Shown here: in pieces, positions 17,801 through 26,200 of the stretch | Layout of the letters: each line of letters opens with the position of its first letter | Position numbering within the stretch: the first letter of the stretch is position 1 | Made by a program: the position numbers and the translations under genes | The notes under the pieces: model-generated | What the model saw: the letters and a program-made list of their open reading frames with translations, nothing else | What the model was told of the DNA's origin: nothing | The model's database searches: none | Source of the DNA: Neobacillus niacini | GTDB lineage: Bacteria > Bacillota > Bacilli > Bacillales > Cytobacillaceae | Reading direction: 5' to 3' | Length of the DNA stretch: 64,000 nt | Assembly (NCBI RefSeq): GCF_000759675.1 | Contig: NZ_BAWM01000013.1 | Location: 1-64,000, forward strand

Positions 17801-18115
17801 ACGATGGTCATGACACGGATGGATGGGGAGAAACTCGTCCTAAGTGCTGTCGATCCTGATTTGCGGTTATACGAGGGGATCGAGGAAGATCAATACGACG
17901 AGAACGGTGTCCAAAAAGAAGTAAGCATTTATTCTCGTACTTGGCGGCATTCCGAAAGCATTATGAGAGCATTTAAGCTGACGATTGAAGGTGAATGGAA
18001 AACCGATTCAACAGATGAGCGGATTCGAATTCTCTCCTCTGAAAACGGACGTACTGTTCTAGAATTCGATAGCAAAGACGCAGCGCCAATGGAAATTGTG
18101 TTACAGCCGAAATAA
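14876..18115 (+). CDS. Secreted polysaccharide lyase family 8, chondroitinase-ABC type
   Basis: Cleaves uronic-acid-containing polysaccharides (chondroitin, dermatan, hyaluronan type) by beta-elimination. A long basic N-region is followed by a hydrophobic core (32-50) and an AFA cleavage site near 55. A Lyase_N-like beta-sandwich (about 85-240) precedes the alpha/alpha toroid (about 260-650) and the C-terminal beta domains. By alignment from memory with Proteus chondroitin ABC lyase, the catalytic set is His523, Tyr530 (HHDNHYPAY), Arg583 (AGRHP) and Glu811 (ETTLFQ); all are present. Length 1079 is close to the 1021 of that enzyme. TTG start with AAGGGGAG. A cre-like box lies in the leader. 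Related PL8 enzymes act on xanthan, so the substrate is inferred. Confidence 0.88.
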   Translation: MKKPNEGQYEHLHNERNELSRTKVFKGSNGKRFIALSLTASLIVPITAVVPEAFASETLMLNASFAAEEYETASRAKNLEMEAQTLDIPLFMFENGVPNSFETKNGGNLEMDSRHVKDGKHSLKWDYTSGSKLLVKEKIQFEPFVPNDKDQSIQTFVVWVYNEKPVNDTVTFQFGRGNQVDSSFKMNLNFSGWRTAWVSFERDMEGAPQPNMNRMTIVAPESGSGTLYFDSMMLSTPLDPRHHTPDLQVPFVNPGVKDGANAHWLGLLHYSRQTPPEPPLEVTESDLTGIRKIEDTLTELVFQKQKVTEALLNDIRTRYASYGIQREDGAIRGASLFMPHFDQVPAPLKESFKELSNTVDLKAFTDFMQLVANTYLSTDDATLKYELKSMYIDLADHLADQGWNDGSGQGTMHHLGYNIRGFYTSAFLMRDVLKDAGILDRTQKSLFWLSGAGKIYFPKEEIEGNIDILNTTLNGMLASILVQEDSKEKVRDLESFSSWLSQGLRPAKGLNPSFKNDGSAYHHDNHYPAYAKDAFNGVTPMMYVLSGTPFRVDEDAHATLKKALLSMRLYSNKTQWLISIAGRHPDGKGALTLPPYRYMALAGTPDGTEAVDREVAAAYIRLADNVDSTVRQFQAMGIKAESDPNGFWSMNYANLGLQRRDNWLVGVKGFSRYLWGNETYENANLYGRYMSYGQMQIMGYGNHQDSGYVHDGWDWNRWPGTTTIHLPFEKLRSNVRNVDRFSGIEEMLISDETYSGSLSLQGQNGMFAMKLHEHPKYDGTHRARKSYFFFDNRIVALGSNIENENSEYPTETTLFQNHMKEEAEPVWISAKGAIKEFPYKDQDVLTENAWLIDNKANGYYLPSGQTISMTRSEQLSKNQKDGSDTSGNFATAWIDHGKSPKDGKYQYAVLVKTDYEKMKAFGESMADPNQAPYVVLQQDRMAHIVHDRATGIMGYALFEANNSVNQGLVRAVDTPTMVMTRMDGEKLVLSAVDPDLRLYEGIEEDQYDENGVQKEVSIYSRTWRHSESIMRAFKLTIEGEWKTDSTDERIRILSSENGRTVLEFDSKDAAPMEIVLQPK

Positions 18116-18151
18116 CCTGTGCACCATATAAAAAGTTCGTTCCAACTAAAA

Positions 18152-18188
18152 GAAGAGGTGACACAGGAATTCGGTCACCTCTTTTTTT
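18152..18188 (+). terminator. Terminator of PL8 gene
   Basis: AAGAGGTGAC pairs with GTCACCTCTT, followed by TTTTTT. Confidence 0.85.
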
Positions 18189-18309
18189 CCTTTATACTTA
18201 TGACTAACGAAATATTTTAGGGGTACTTTTTATACTCCTATTTGAGTAGTTTAAATCTATAGATAGGGATATTTTCCAGATCTTTTTTCAAGGTAAAAAA
18301 ACATCGTTA

Positions 18310-18440
18310 TTATTTCACAACAGACATAGTTAAAATGAATGGAATAAAATCCTCATAAGTATCAAAATAATAATCTGCTTCAATGATTGAAGATGACCCA
18401 TTCTTCTTCCCAACCTGGATAAACGAAAATGATTCCGGTA
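18310..18440 (-). pseudogene. HAD-family hydrolase, C-terminal remnant
   Basis: On the minus strand the frame ending at 18310 reads IIEADYYFDTYEDFIPF near its C-terminus. This closely mirrors the end of the intact HAD gene at 30262-30843 (NIEADYHLDSYAEFIPL), so it is the tail of a paralogue. The body, with the DxDGT nucleophile motif, is absent. The right boundary is approximate. Confidence 0.6.
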
Positions 18441-18549
18441 GACGAACCTCTATTCATAGTCATTTACCTAAGAGCATAATCATTACTATTATCAACCCTA
18501 AAGTATTGTATTGGACTTAGGGTTGTAATAATTAAAGGTGGAAAAAATA

Positions 18550-19002
18550 ATGTACATGTTTTTTTACTTATTATTGGCCATTATTGCTGTGACTTGTATT
18601 GGATTACAAGCCGGGATCAATGGTGTGTTGGGAAAAAGGATTGGCGTAATTGAAGCTAGTTTTGTTTCTTTTTTTATCGGAACCATAATCCTCTTATTAC
18701 TCGTTATTTTCATGGGAAAAGGGGACCTGTTAAAAGTAACAAACGTTTCGAAATGGCAGCTGCTTGGTGGAGCCCTTGGGGTTGGTTATGTATCTATCAT
18801 GGTTGCTATCGTGCCAAAAATTGGAGTAGCTTCAGCGATAACAGCTGTTATTGTCGGACAATTATTTATTAGTGTTACACTTGATCATTTCGGAGTCTTC
18901 ACCAATCAACCGATACCAATTGATTGGTATCGCATTACAGGATTAGTCTTTTTGCTGGTATCGTTGTTTTTGATATTTAAGGGAAACATTAAGTGGTTTT
19001 GA
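18550..19002 (+). CDS. DMT-family YdcZ/DUF606 transporter subunit
   Basis: About 150 residues and five membrane helices, with the DUF606 hallmark GLQAGINGVLGKR near the N-terminus. Such half-size DMT proteins often work as homo- or heterodimers, but no partner gene is adjacent. The ATG at 18550 is preferred over an upstream in-frame GTG (18538) because AAAGGTGG lies eight bases before it. It is followed closely by the acyltransferase gene, possibly co-transcribed. Confidence 0.8.
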   Translation: MYMFFYLLLAIIAVTCIGLQAGINGVLGKRIGVIEASFVSFFIGTIILLLLVIFMGKGDLLKVTNVSKWQLLGGALGVGYVSIMVAIVPKIGVASAITAVIVGQLFISVTLDHFGVFTNQPIPIDWYRITGLVFLLVSLFLIFKGNIKWF

Positions 19003-19049
19003 AGAAGTAAATAACAATCCTTTCACAATGGGGTAGGAGAGGGGATGTA

Positions 19050-20834
19050 ATGTCGGCCTCAAGCAACGATAAACGCAGATATATGCCTGGTATTGATGGA
19101 CTTAGAGCTGTAGCTGTCATTGGTGTTATTCTTTACCATTTAAATATCCCTTGGTTTCAGGGTGGGTTTTCAGGTGTAACGGTTTTCTTTGTATTATCCG
19201 GTTACTTGATTACGGACATCCTTATTGAAGAATGGAATAAAAATAATAAAATTAACTTCCTTCGATTTATGATAAGGCGTTTTCGCAGGTTGGCTCCTGC
19301 CTTATTGGTCATGATTTTTATCGTTACAGTTTGGGTAACATTCAGTGATCATCCTTCGTTTGAAAAATTACGTTCTGATTTATTGCCTTCACTTTTATAT
19401 TTCACAAATTGGTGGTACATTTTCCATGAAGTTTCCTATTTTGATTCCTTCGGTCCGGCCTCACCGCTAACTCACATCTGGTCACTGGCAATTGAGGAAC
19501 AATTTTATCTTATTTGGCCGCTGCTAGTGATTCTTGGTTTTACTTTTATTAATAGAAAAAGGTTTCGAGTTTTAGCTATCCTGGTCGGAATCGTCATTTC
19601 TGCTTGGTTAATGGCATTCCTCTATATACCAGGAGAAGATCCTTCTCGTGTGTATTATGGAATCGATACAAGAGCTTTTTCCCTGCTTCTAGGAGCAGCC
19701 CTTGCCTTCGTTTGGCCAAGTCAAAGATTATCTAAGACGTTGCCTAGACATGCAAGTTTGGTTTTGGAAATTGTAGGAATAACAGGCCTTCTGCTTATCA
19801 TCATATTATTTATGGTTACGTCACAATTTGACCATTTTCATTATCAAGGTGGCATGCTTCTTTTATCCTTTATTACCACTTTAGTAGTTGCGGCATTAGC
19901 TCATCCTGCAAGTAAGCTAGCGAAATGGTTAAGTGTGATGCCTATCCGATGGATTGGAGTTCGTTCCTATGGAATATATTTATGGCATTATCCGATTATA
20001 ATTTTAACCACACCGATTGTTAATACAGATGGAATAAACATTTGGAGATTAACCTTACAGATAGCGTCTACATTGTTTATTTCAGCTTTATCCTATCGAT
20101 TTGTGGAAATACCAATTAGGAAAGGGCAGTTAAAAACTACTCAGAAACGATTAAGAAGTCTGCCTCTCATTCAACAAAGGATAGTTTTAGGAAGCTGTGC
20201 TGTACTATTTGTATTATTAGTGGGAATTGGAGTCGTATTTGCTACAAAAACAACCGTCATTGTTACTACTAAAGCACCCTTAACAGTTGAAACTATAAAT
20301 GAAATTAATTTCAACAACGATCCAATCATAGAGCCTGAACCTGAAGAGGAGACCACCGTACCAGACCTTAAAATGAAGACCATTACGGTTATTGGTGATT
20401 CAATTCTCCATGATGTCGCTCCGTTCTTTAAAAACTATTATCCAGAAGCGGTTATCGATTACCGTGTCGGTCGGCAAATGTCTGAGATGCCTGAGGTGAT
20501 TAAGCAACTAGAGGGCAGAGGGCAATTAGGGGAATATGTGATAATTCAACTAGGAACCAATGGACCTTTTGTTAAAACAGACTTAATAAATGTAATTGAA
20601 GGTCTCGAAAATAAAAAAGTGTTTCTAGTGAACTGTCGAGTACCCAGGGCATGGGAAACGACTGTCAATCGTACGTTAGAAGAAGTTGTTAACAGTGAGT
20701 TTAATACAATTCTCGTAGATTGGTATAGTGCCAGTGCTGGCCATCCGGAGTTTTTTGCAAATGATGGTGTTCATTTAACGAGAGTAGGCGGCGAAACCTA
20801 CGCCAACCTATTAGTAGAACAAATGAAGGATTAA
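19050..20834 (+). CDS. OatA-like membrane O-acyltransferase with SGNH domain
   Basis: Transfers acetyl groups across the membrane onto a cell-surface glycan. The acyltransferase-3 domain (about residues 10-350, ten or so helices) opens with GIDGLRAVAVIGVILYH; the extracytoplasmic SGNH domain (about 440-594) has GDS with Ser451, a QLGTNG block and DGVH with Asp572 and His575. This is the domain order of peptidoglycan O-acetyltransferase OatA (lysozyme resistance) and of YrhL-type proteins, so the acceptor may be peptidoglycan or a secondary polymer. The catalytic residues are intact. A terminator follows. Confidence 0.88.
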   Translation: MSASSNDKRRYMPGIDGLRAVAVIGVILYHLNIPWFQGGFSGVTVFFVLSGYLITDILIEEWNKNNKINFLRFMIRRFRRLAPALLVMIFIVTVWVTFSDHPSFEKLRSDLLPSLLYFTNWWYIFHEVSYFDSFGPASPLTHIWSLAIEEQFYLIWPLLVILGFTFINRKRFRVLAILVGIVISAWLMAFLYIPGEDPSRVYYGIDTRAFSLLLGAALAFVWPSQRLSKTLPRHASLVLEIVGITGLLLIIILFMVTSQFDHFHYQGGMLLLSFITTLVVAALAHPASKLAKWLSVMPIRWIGVRSYGIYLWHYPIIILTTPIVNTDGINIWRLTLQIASTLFISALSYRFVEIPIRKGQLKTTQKRLRSLPLIQQRIVLGSCAVLFVLLVGIGVVFATKTTVIVTTKAPLTVETINEINFNNDPIIEPEPEEETTVPDLKMKTITVIGDSILHDVAPFFKNYYPEAVIDYRVGRQMSEMPEVIKQLEGRGQLGEYVIIQLGTNGPFVKTDLINVIEGLENKKVFLVNCRVPRAWETTVNRTLEEVVNSEFNTILVDWYSASAGHPEFFANDGVHLTRVGGETYANLLVEQMKD

Positions 20835-20872
20835 ACACGTTGCATGAATTAATGTTTCATTTCGGATGAATA

Positions 20873-20906
20873 AGAACCTCAGAAAGGAAACTGAGGTTCT
20901 TTTTTC
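20873..20906 (+). terminator. Terminator of acyltransferase gene
   Basis: AAGAACCTCAG pairs with CTGAGGTTCTT, followed by TTTT. Confidence 0.85.
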
Positions 20907-21095
20907 TATATGAGAAATAATTTGGTTTAGACTTAGTTTACATAATAAATTTACTAGTAAGTTTACAATTTTAGCTTCAAACAGTTATCCCACCCAATTA
21001 ACAGTAAATATATATTAATATAAATAAGACGAGTTAGAAAAAGGAACACATTTTGTGGTTAAACTTCGAATTATATATCATTATAGCTTTAGAAG

Positions 21096-22343
21096 GTGGT
21101 TAAGATGAATCAAACTTTATTTTTTAGGCTTGAACAATTTATGCAGGAGAAAAAATGGAGTAAAACGGATTTAGCAAAACACTCCGGCATTCATCTTAGT
21201 GATATAAGTCGTATATTCAACCACAAGCAACCTCTTTCTCTACAAATTCTAGATGCAATCACCAAAGCATTTGGATTAGAAGAAGCTGCTTTATACACTG
21301 ATTATATAGAAGAATGCTTCAACGAAAATCAGCATTTAGATAAACGGAGAACGATACAGTTCTTATATAAATGTGCAAGTGAAGGTTTCGAACAACTTTC
21401 TCATTCTATTTTAAACGCCATTTTAGAAGAAAAATCAAAAACGATAAGAAATAAGAATTTGATGTATATCTTTTCGGTTGCGGAGATGCTGTTTAAAGAT
21501 GGAAAAGAAAAGGAAGCTTATCCTCTATATGAAATTATCATTGAAACAATGCCTAACCGATTCTCTGAGACACTGGCTATCAGTTATTTAAGACGGTTTC
21601 ATATTGTTAGATTGACTGAGGAAGGTCAACAGGCTTTATCATATGTTTTGGAGCAGTTAGCGTATATGCCCATAGATGTGAAAATGGATGCCTATTTTTG
21701 GATTACCGCATTTTACTATAGACGTGAGCAGTGGAGAGAAGTGTTATATTACGCTGAGAAACTGGAGGCTATGGTCAACGATGGTGAATATTATGGCAGA
21801 GCCTTGCAGTATAAAAGTTTTGCGCTGAGACGCCTCGGTGGATCATTGGATGAAGTATTGAGCCTAACAGACCGATATGCACAGATTAACGAATTTTTCG
21901 CAGATATTGCTGTCGGAAACAGATTAGTTGCCCTGTTGGATTATGATTTTTTAGAGTATGTAGATGAATATCTTATATGGTTAGAAAATAGGGATGATAT
22001 ATATATGGGGTTGCCAAGATTGCTGGAGACATATGTAGAATTAGACCGATTAGATAATGCTGAGACATTATTGAAAAGATTCAAACCTGTGATCGATGAT
22101 ATATCTGTAAGTAAGGAATTCTTCAAGCAACAGGCTTATTTGCGTTATCGTTATGCACTCTCTTTGTATCTGTGTAAATGCAAATGTTTTCAAGAAGGGA
22201 TGAATGAGCTATTAGAAGTAGCAAACTCAGCAAAGAAAATAGGAAATATGGAGATGCTAAAACGCTGTTTTTTTGTGTTTTGGACATATAGAGATCATGT
22301 GACTATTGAACAGGATGTAAAATATAAACAACTGCTCCATTAA
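21096..22343 (+). CDS. XRE-type HTH regulator with TPR-like helical domain
   Basis: The N-terminal Cro/CI helix-turn-helix (about residues 8-65, KTDLAKHSGIHLSDISRIF) is followed by about 340 residues of helical TPR-like repeats. The architecture is that of RRNPP-type peptide-sensing regulators (PlcR, AimR and similar), but no cognate peptide is proven. In-frame ATG codons exist a few residues inside; AGAAGGTGG supports a start at 21096 or ATG 21105. A terminator follows, then a truncated tandem copy of the same gene and the large subtilase. Control of the subtilase is an attractive inference from the shared promoter segments (see findings). Confidence 0.8.
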   Translation: MVKMNQTLFFRLEQFMQEKKWSKTDLAKHSGIHLSDISRIFNHKQPLSLQILDAITKAFGLEEAALYTDYIEECFNENQHLDKRRTIQFLYKCASEGFEQLSHSILNAILEEKSKTIRNKNLMYIFSVAEMLFKDGKEKEAYPLYEIIIETMPNRFSETLAISYLRRFHIVRLTEEGQQALSYVLEQLAYMPIDVKMDAYFWITAFYYRREQWREVLYYAEKLEAMVNDGEYYGRALQYKSFALRRLGGSLDEVLSLTDRYAQINEFFADIAVGNRLVALLDYDFLEYVDEYLIWLENRDDIYMGLPRLLETYVELDRLDNAETLLKRFKPVIDDISVSKEFFKQQAYLRYRYALSLYLCKCKCFQEGMNELLEVANSAKKIGNMEMLKRCFFVFWTYRDHVTIEQDVKYKQLLH

Positions 22344-22381
22344 AATTAGTTAGGTTTTCTAGTAAATGACAAAATGGAAGG

Positions 22382-22406
22382 AGAGCTCAATAGGGCTCTT
22401 TTTTTA
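22382..22406 (+). terminator. Terminator of HTH-TPR gene
   Basis: GAGAGCTCAATAGGGCTCTT plus T run. A near copy occurs at 22958. Confidence 0.7.
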
Positions 22407-22420
22407 TTTTTAAAAAATAA

Positions 22421-22468
22421 TTTGATAGAATTTCTCAAATTCAAAATTACCTCAAACTTACCTACAAT
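22421..22468 (+). repeat. Promoter-like repeat, copy 1
   Basis: A 48-bp stretch that matches 23062-23109 at 41 of 48 positions. It is directly fused to the internal part of the duplicated regulator gene, so it now drives nothing useful. Confidence 0.75.
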
Positions 22469-22891
22469 TATACACTGATTATATAGAAGAATGCTTCAAC
22501 GAAAATCAGCCTTTAGATAAACGGAGAACGATACAGCTCTTATATAAATGTGTACGTGAAGGTTACGAACAACATTCTCATGCTATTTTAAGCACCATTT
22601 TAGAAGAAAAATCAAAAACGATAAGAAATAAGAATTTGATGTATATCTTTACGGTTGCGGAGATGCTATTTAAAGCTGGAAAAGAAAAAGAAGCTTATCC
22701 TCTATATGAAATTATCATTGAAACAATGCCAAATCGTTTTTCAGAACCACTTGCAATCAGTAGCTTACTCAGCGAGTAAAATAGGAAATATGGAGATGTT
22801 AAAGCGCTGTCTCTGGCTGTTTTGGACATATAGAAATCATGTGACTGTTGAACAGGAAGAAAAATATAAACAACTTCTGCATGAAAGTTAG
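22468..22891 (+). pseudogene. Truncated tandem copy of the HTH-TPR regulator
   Basis: From 22468 the DNA is nearly identical to the intact gene from 21291 (TTATACACTGATTATATAG in both) as far as the region around 21590. An internal segment of about 630 bp is then missing, and similarity resumes with the last 40 or so codons (matching 22222 onward). The DNA-binding N-terminus is absent. A 78-codon frame crosses the deletion, but only its last third reads in the original frame. This is a duplication relic. Confidence 0.85.
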
Positions 22892-22957
22892 GGAAGTAAA
22901 CACATAAATCTCATTTCTTTTTTCTTAAAATAACACAACTAAAATGACAAAATCGAC

Positions 22958-22987
22958 AGAGAACTCATTAGGGCTCTCTTTTTTTAT
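22958..22987 (+). terminator. Terminator, copy of 22382
   Basis: AGAGAACTCATTAGGGCTCTCT followed by a T run; same layout as the terminator of the intact regulator, copied with the duplication. Confidence 0.7.
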
Positions 22988-23061
22988 TTTGGCTCTAGTT
23001 ATATAGCAAACTTTACTAAAAGTACCAATAAAAATAAAATAAATTGATTAAAAAAATAGAA

Positions 23062-23109
23062 TTTGATGAAATTTCTCAAAATTAAAATTACATCAAACTT
23101 ATATACAAT
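23062..23109 (+). promoter_or_regulatory. Promoter/operator segment of the subtilase, copy 2
   Basis: Contains the inverted repeat TTTGATG (23062-23068) and CATCAAA (23091-23097) and a TATACAAT -10-like element (23102-23109). The dyad is better preserved than in copy 1, as expected if it is the functional one. A regulator such as the HTH-TPR protein could bind here. Confidence 0.5.
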
Positions 23110-23147
23110 GAAACCAGAAACAAAATAAGACAAGAGGGGTAAACCAC

Positions 23148-23228
23148 ATGAACAAAAAAACTGCAAAAGGTATTGCTAAACTAATCATTAAAGAGGGGAA
23201 GAGTGAGTTTGATGAAAAAACTTATTAA
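23148..23228 (+). CDS. Short basic peptide ORF overlapping the subtilase start
   Basis: ATG with AGAGGGG upstream encodes 26 residues (MNKKTAKGIAKLIIKEGKSE then a short acidic end). The stop at 23226-23228 lies inside the first codons of the subtilase in another frame, so the two could be translationally coupled. It is rich in Lys and has no signal peptide. It could be a leader peptide, or chance. Confidence 0.4.
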   Translation: MNKKTAKGIAKLIIKEGKSEFDEKTY

Positions 23229-26200
23229 AGTTACTGCTGTTTTAACTCTTAGTACAGGAGTACTATTTAGTTCATTTCCTATCAGTAATCACCAGCCTGT
23301 TGTTAAAGCAACGTCTACTGACTCGATAGAGCAAGTATTATCAAAGCTGACAACAGAGCAACGTCAAGCTCTACAAAAATTAGAAGTAAGTAGTCAGGAA
23401 GGGCTCCAGTTATCACCTTCAGTAGATTTAGAGAGTTCAGATAATTTGTCGGTAATCGTGGAATTTAAGGACAAGCCGACAAAAGTTGCAGTCATTGAAG
23501 AAGCTGCAAATGGAAATAGTTTATCACTTTCAGAAGCAGAACAAAAAGCAAATGCAGCACAAGAAACGTTTAAAAATGATTTACAAACAATTTATAAAGA
23601 GGACTTAAAAGAAAATAAAAAATTATTTAAGATTAAGCACACTTATAAAAACTCTTTAAATGGTGTTGCAATTGAGCTTCCAGCAAATAAAGTAAAGTCA
23701 TTACTACAATCGAAAGTTGTAAAAGCTGTTTGGCCAAATAATGTCTTTAAAGTTGAGCCACCTACTAGTCCAAAAGGATCTAGTGATTCGAAAAAAGTAG
23801 CAACTGAGGTATTTCCAGGAATCAATAAGTTACATGACGAGGGATTTACAGGTAAAGGGATTAAGGTAGGGGTAATTGATACAGGAATTGATTACAACCA
23901 TCCTGATTTAACGGATGCATATAAGGGATACCGTGCACAAACAGGTGTTGATCCGAAAACAATTAGTCCAAGCTCGGTGAAAGGCTGGGATTTTGTCGAT
24001 AATGATGCAGATCCGATGGAGACTACATACGACGATTGGAAGAAATCTGGCCTTCCCGAAAAAAGTCAAAGTGGATCAACCTTTTATACGGAGCATGGAA
24101 CTCATGTTTCTGGAATCATTTCTGGACAAGGTAAAAATAATACAGATTACGCCGTAACAGGTGTAGCTCCAGATGCTGACCTTTATGTTTATCGTGTGTT
24201 AGGACAATTCGGTTCTGGATCAACTGAAAGTGTATTAGGCGGAATTGATAAATCTGTAGCCGATGGAATGGATGTTATCAATTTATCGCTTGGTAGTAAT
24301 TTGAATGATCCAGAGAATATTGAAAGTCTGGCAGTTAACAATGCTGTTCTTTCAGGTGTTACAGCAGTAGTTGCAGCAGGTAATGCTGGAAACGAAATGT
24401 ACACACTTGGGGCACCAGGTGCATCTGCATTAGCGATTACAGTTGGAGCAAATGATACGACTCAAGAAATTGCTATCTCAAAAGCAACTTTGCATGGTAT
24501 AGAAGAGGTATCTGCGGATTTAAAATTGATAGGTAAAGGTTTTAATGACAAAGTAGATACATTACAAGGACAAAATCTACCAATCGTCTCAATTCCGAAT
24601 TCAGGATCACCAAATGATTATAATGGAAAAGATGTAAATGGAAAAATTGTATTAGTCAATCGAGGTATTACAGCTCTTGTTGATAAAGTGAAAGAAGCAC
24701 AAAAACACGGTGCTAAGGCAGTAATTATTGCCAATAATGTGGTTGGAGAAGGCTATATTCCGACTTATTTAGGTGCAGGGTATGGAATGATTCCAGCGTT
24801 CTCCGTATCAAAAGAACAAGCGACTGTCATTCAATCAAAACTTGGTACAGGAACACCAACATTCTCATTTGACGAAATGGGAAAAGAAACTGTACAAGGA
24901 AGCAAATTGGCAAGCTTCAGTTCTCGTGGTCCAGCTCGTATCACATACGATATTAAACCAGAAGTAACGGCTCCAGGCGTATCAGTCTTCTCGACTGTAC
25001 CATCTTATATGCACGGAGCAGATCAAATTGGTAACTATCAATATGCATATGATAATTTATCAGGAACATCAATGGCTACTCCTAATGTAGCTGGGGTTGC
25101 TGCATTATTATTACAAGCAAATCCAAATTTAACGCCTGCTCAAATTAAAGAAACATTAATGAATACTGCAGACACATTAAATGGGGAGTACAGCGTGTAT
25201 GAAGTAGGCGCAGGGCAAGTTGATCCTTATGAAGCGATGCATTCACAAACAAGAATTGAAGTATTAGATGAAACACTTGGATCACATGATAAAAAAGGTA
25301 ACCTAAAAACAGTGAAAGATTTAACGGGTGCGCTTGCATTTGGCGTATTTGCACCGGGTGGAGCAAATGTAAGTGAAGAACGTTCACTATTTTTCTATAA
25401 TAATAGCGATCAAGCAAAAACATTTGATGTGAACGTTACATTCCAAATAGATCGCAGGGGCTCATTGGATGCAGATGCAAATGGAGTCATGATTGAAACA
25501 GACAAGTCCATTAAATTAGAACCTAATGCGAAAAAGAAATCAGTTGTTTCGATTGCAGTTCCTAAATCAGCAGCAATTGGTACGTATGAAGGATATGTTA
25601 CTTATACAAATCATGAAAACTCAGAAGAAACATACCAAGTACCATTCGCCATTAAAACAGTCGAAGAAGGAATAAACCCAGTAACAATGAGTCCACAAGC
25701 ATTTACGCAAGTGTTCGATTCTGCGTATGCAGGACAATTAATTTATACGAATGCATTTCTCAGTATCAAATCCCATATGCGTACGATTGATGTCATTCTT
25801 GTTGACGGAAAAACGAACAAAGATTTAGGATTCGTTAGTACTTTGGATACTTTAGGCATGAATGAAAATGTGAATTATGGAGTTGCTAAAATATTTAATG
25901 GTCATTATTACAAAGCAACCGGTGATTCAGAGCACCCATTTGCTTATGACACTGATTTAGCAAAACCAGGTTTCTATAAACTAAAATTAATTGGAACAAA
26001 TGATGCGGGTCGCACGTTCTCTCAAGAAGCACCTTTCTATTTTGATAATACGGCTCCAAAGATGACGGTTAACAGTCCTGACGTTGTTGAGTATAAAAAT
26101 GGTCAAAGTACAGTGACGATTACTGGTTCAGTGTATGATAACGAAACAGAAGAGATGAAATCACTTGGCATGAATTTTAATCAAGGAAGTACTAGAGTGT

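Noticed and set aside
22655..22891. 78-codon frame as a small functional gene
   Set aside because: It crosses the deletion joint of a truncated regulator copy, and most of it is out of the original frame.
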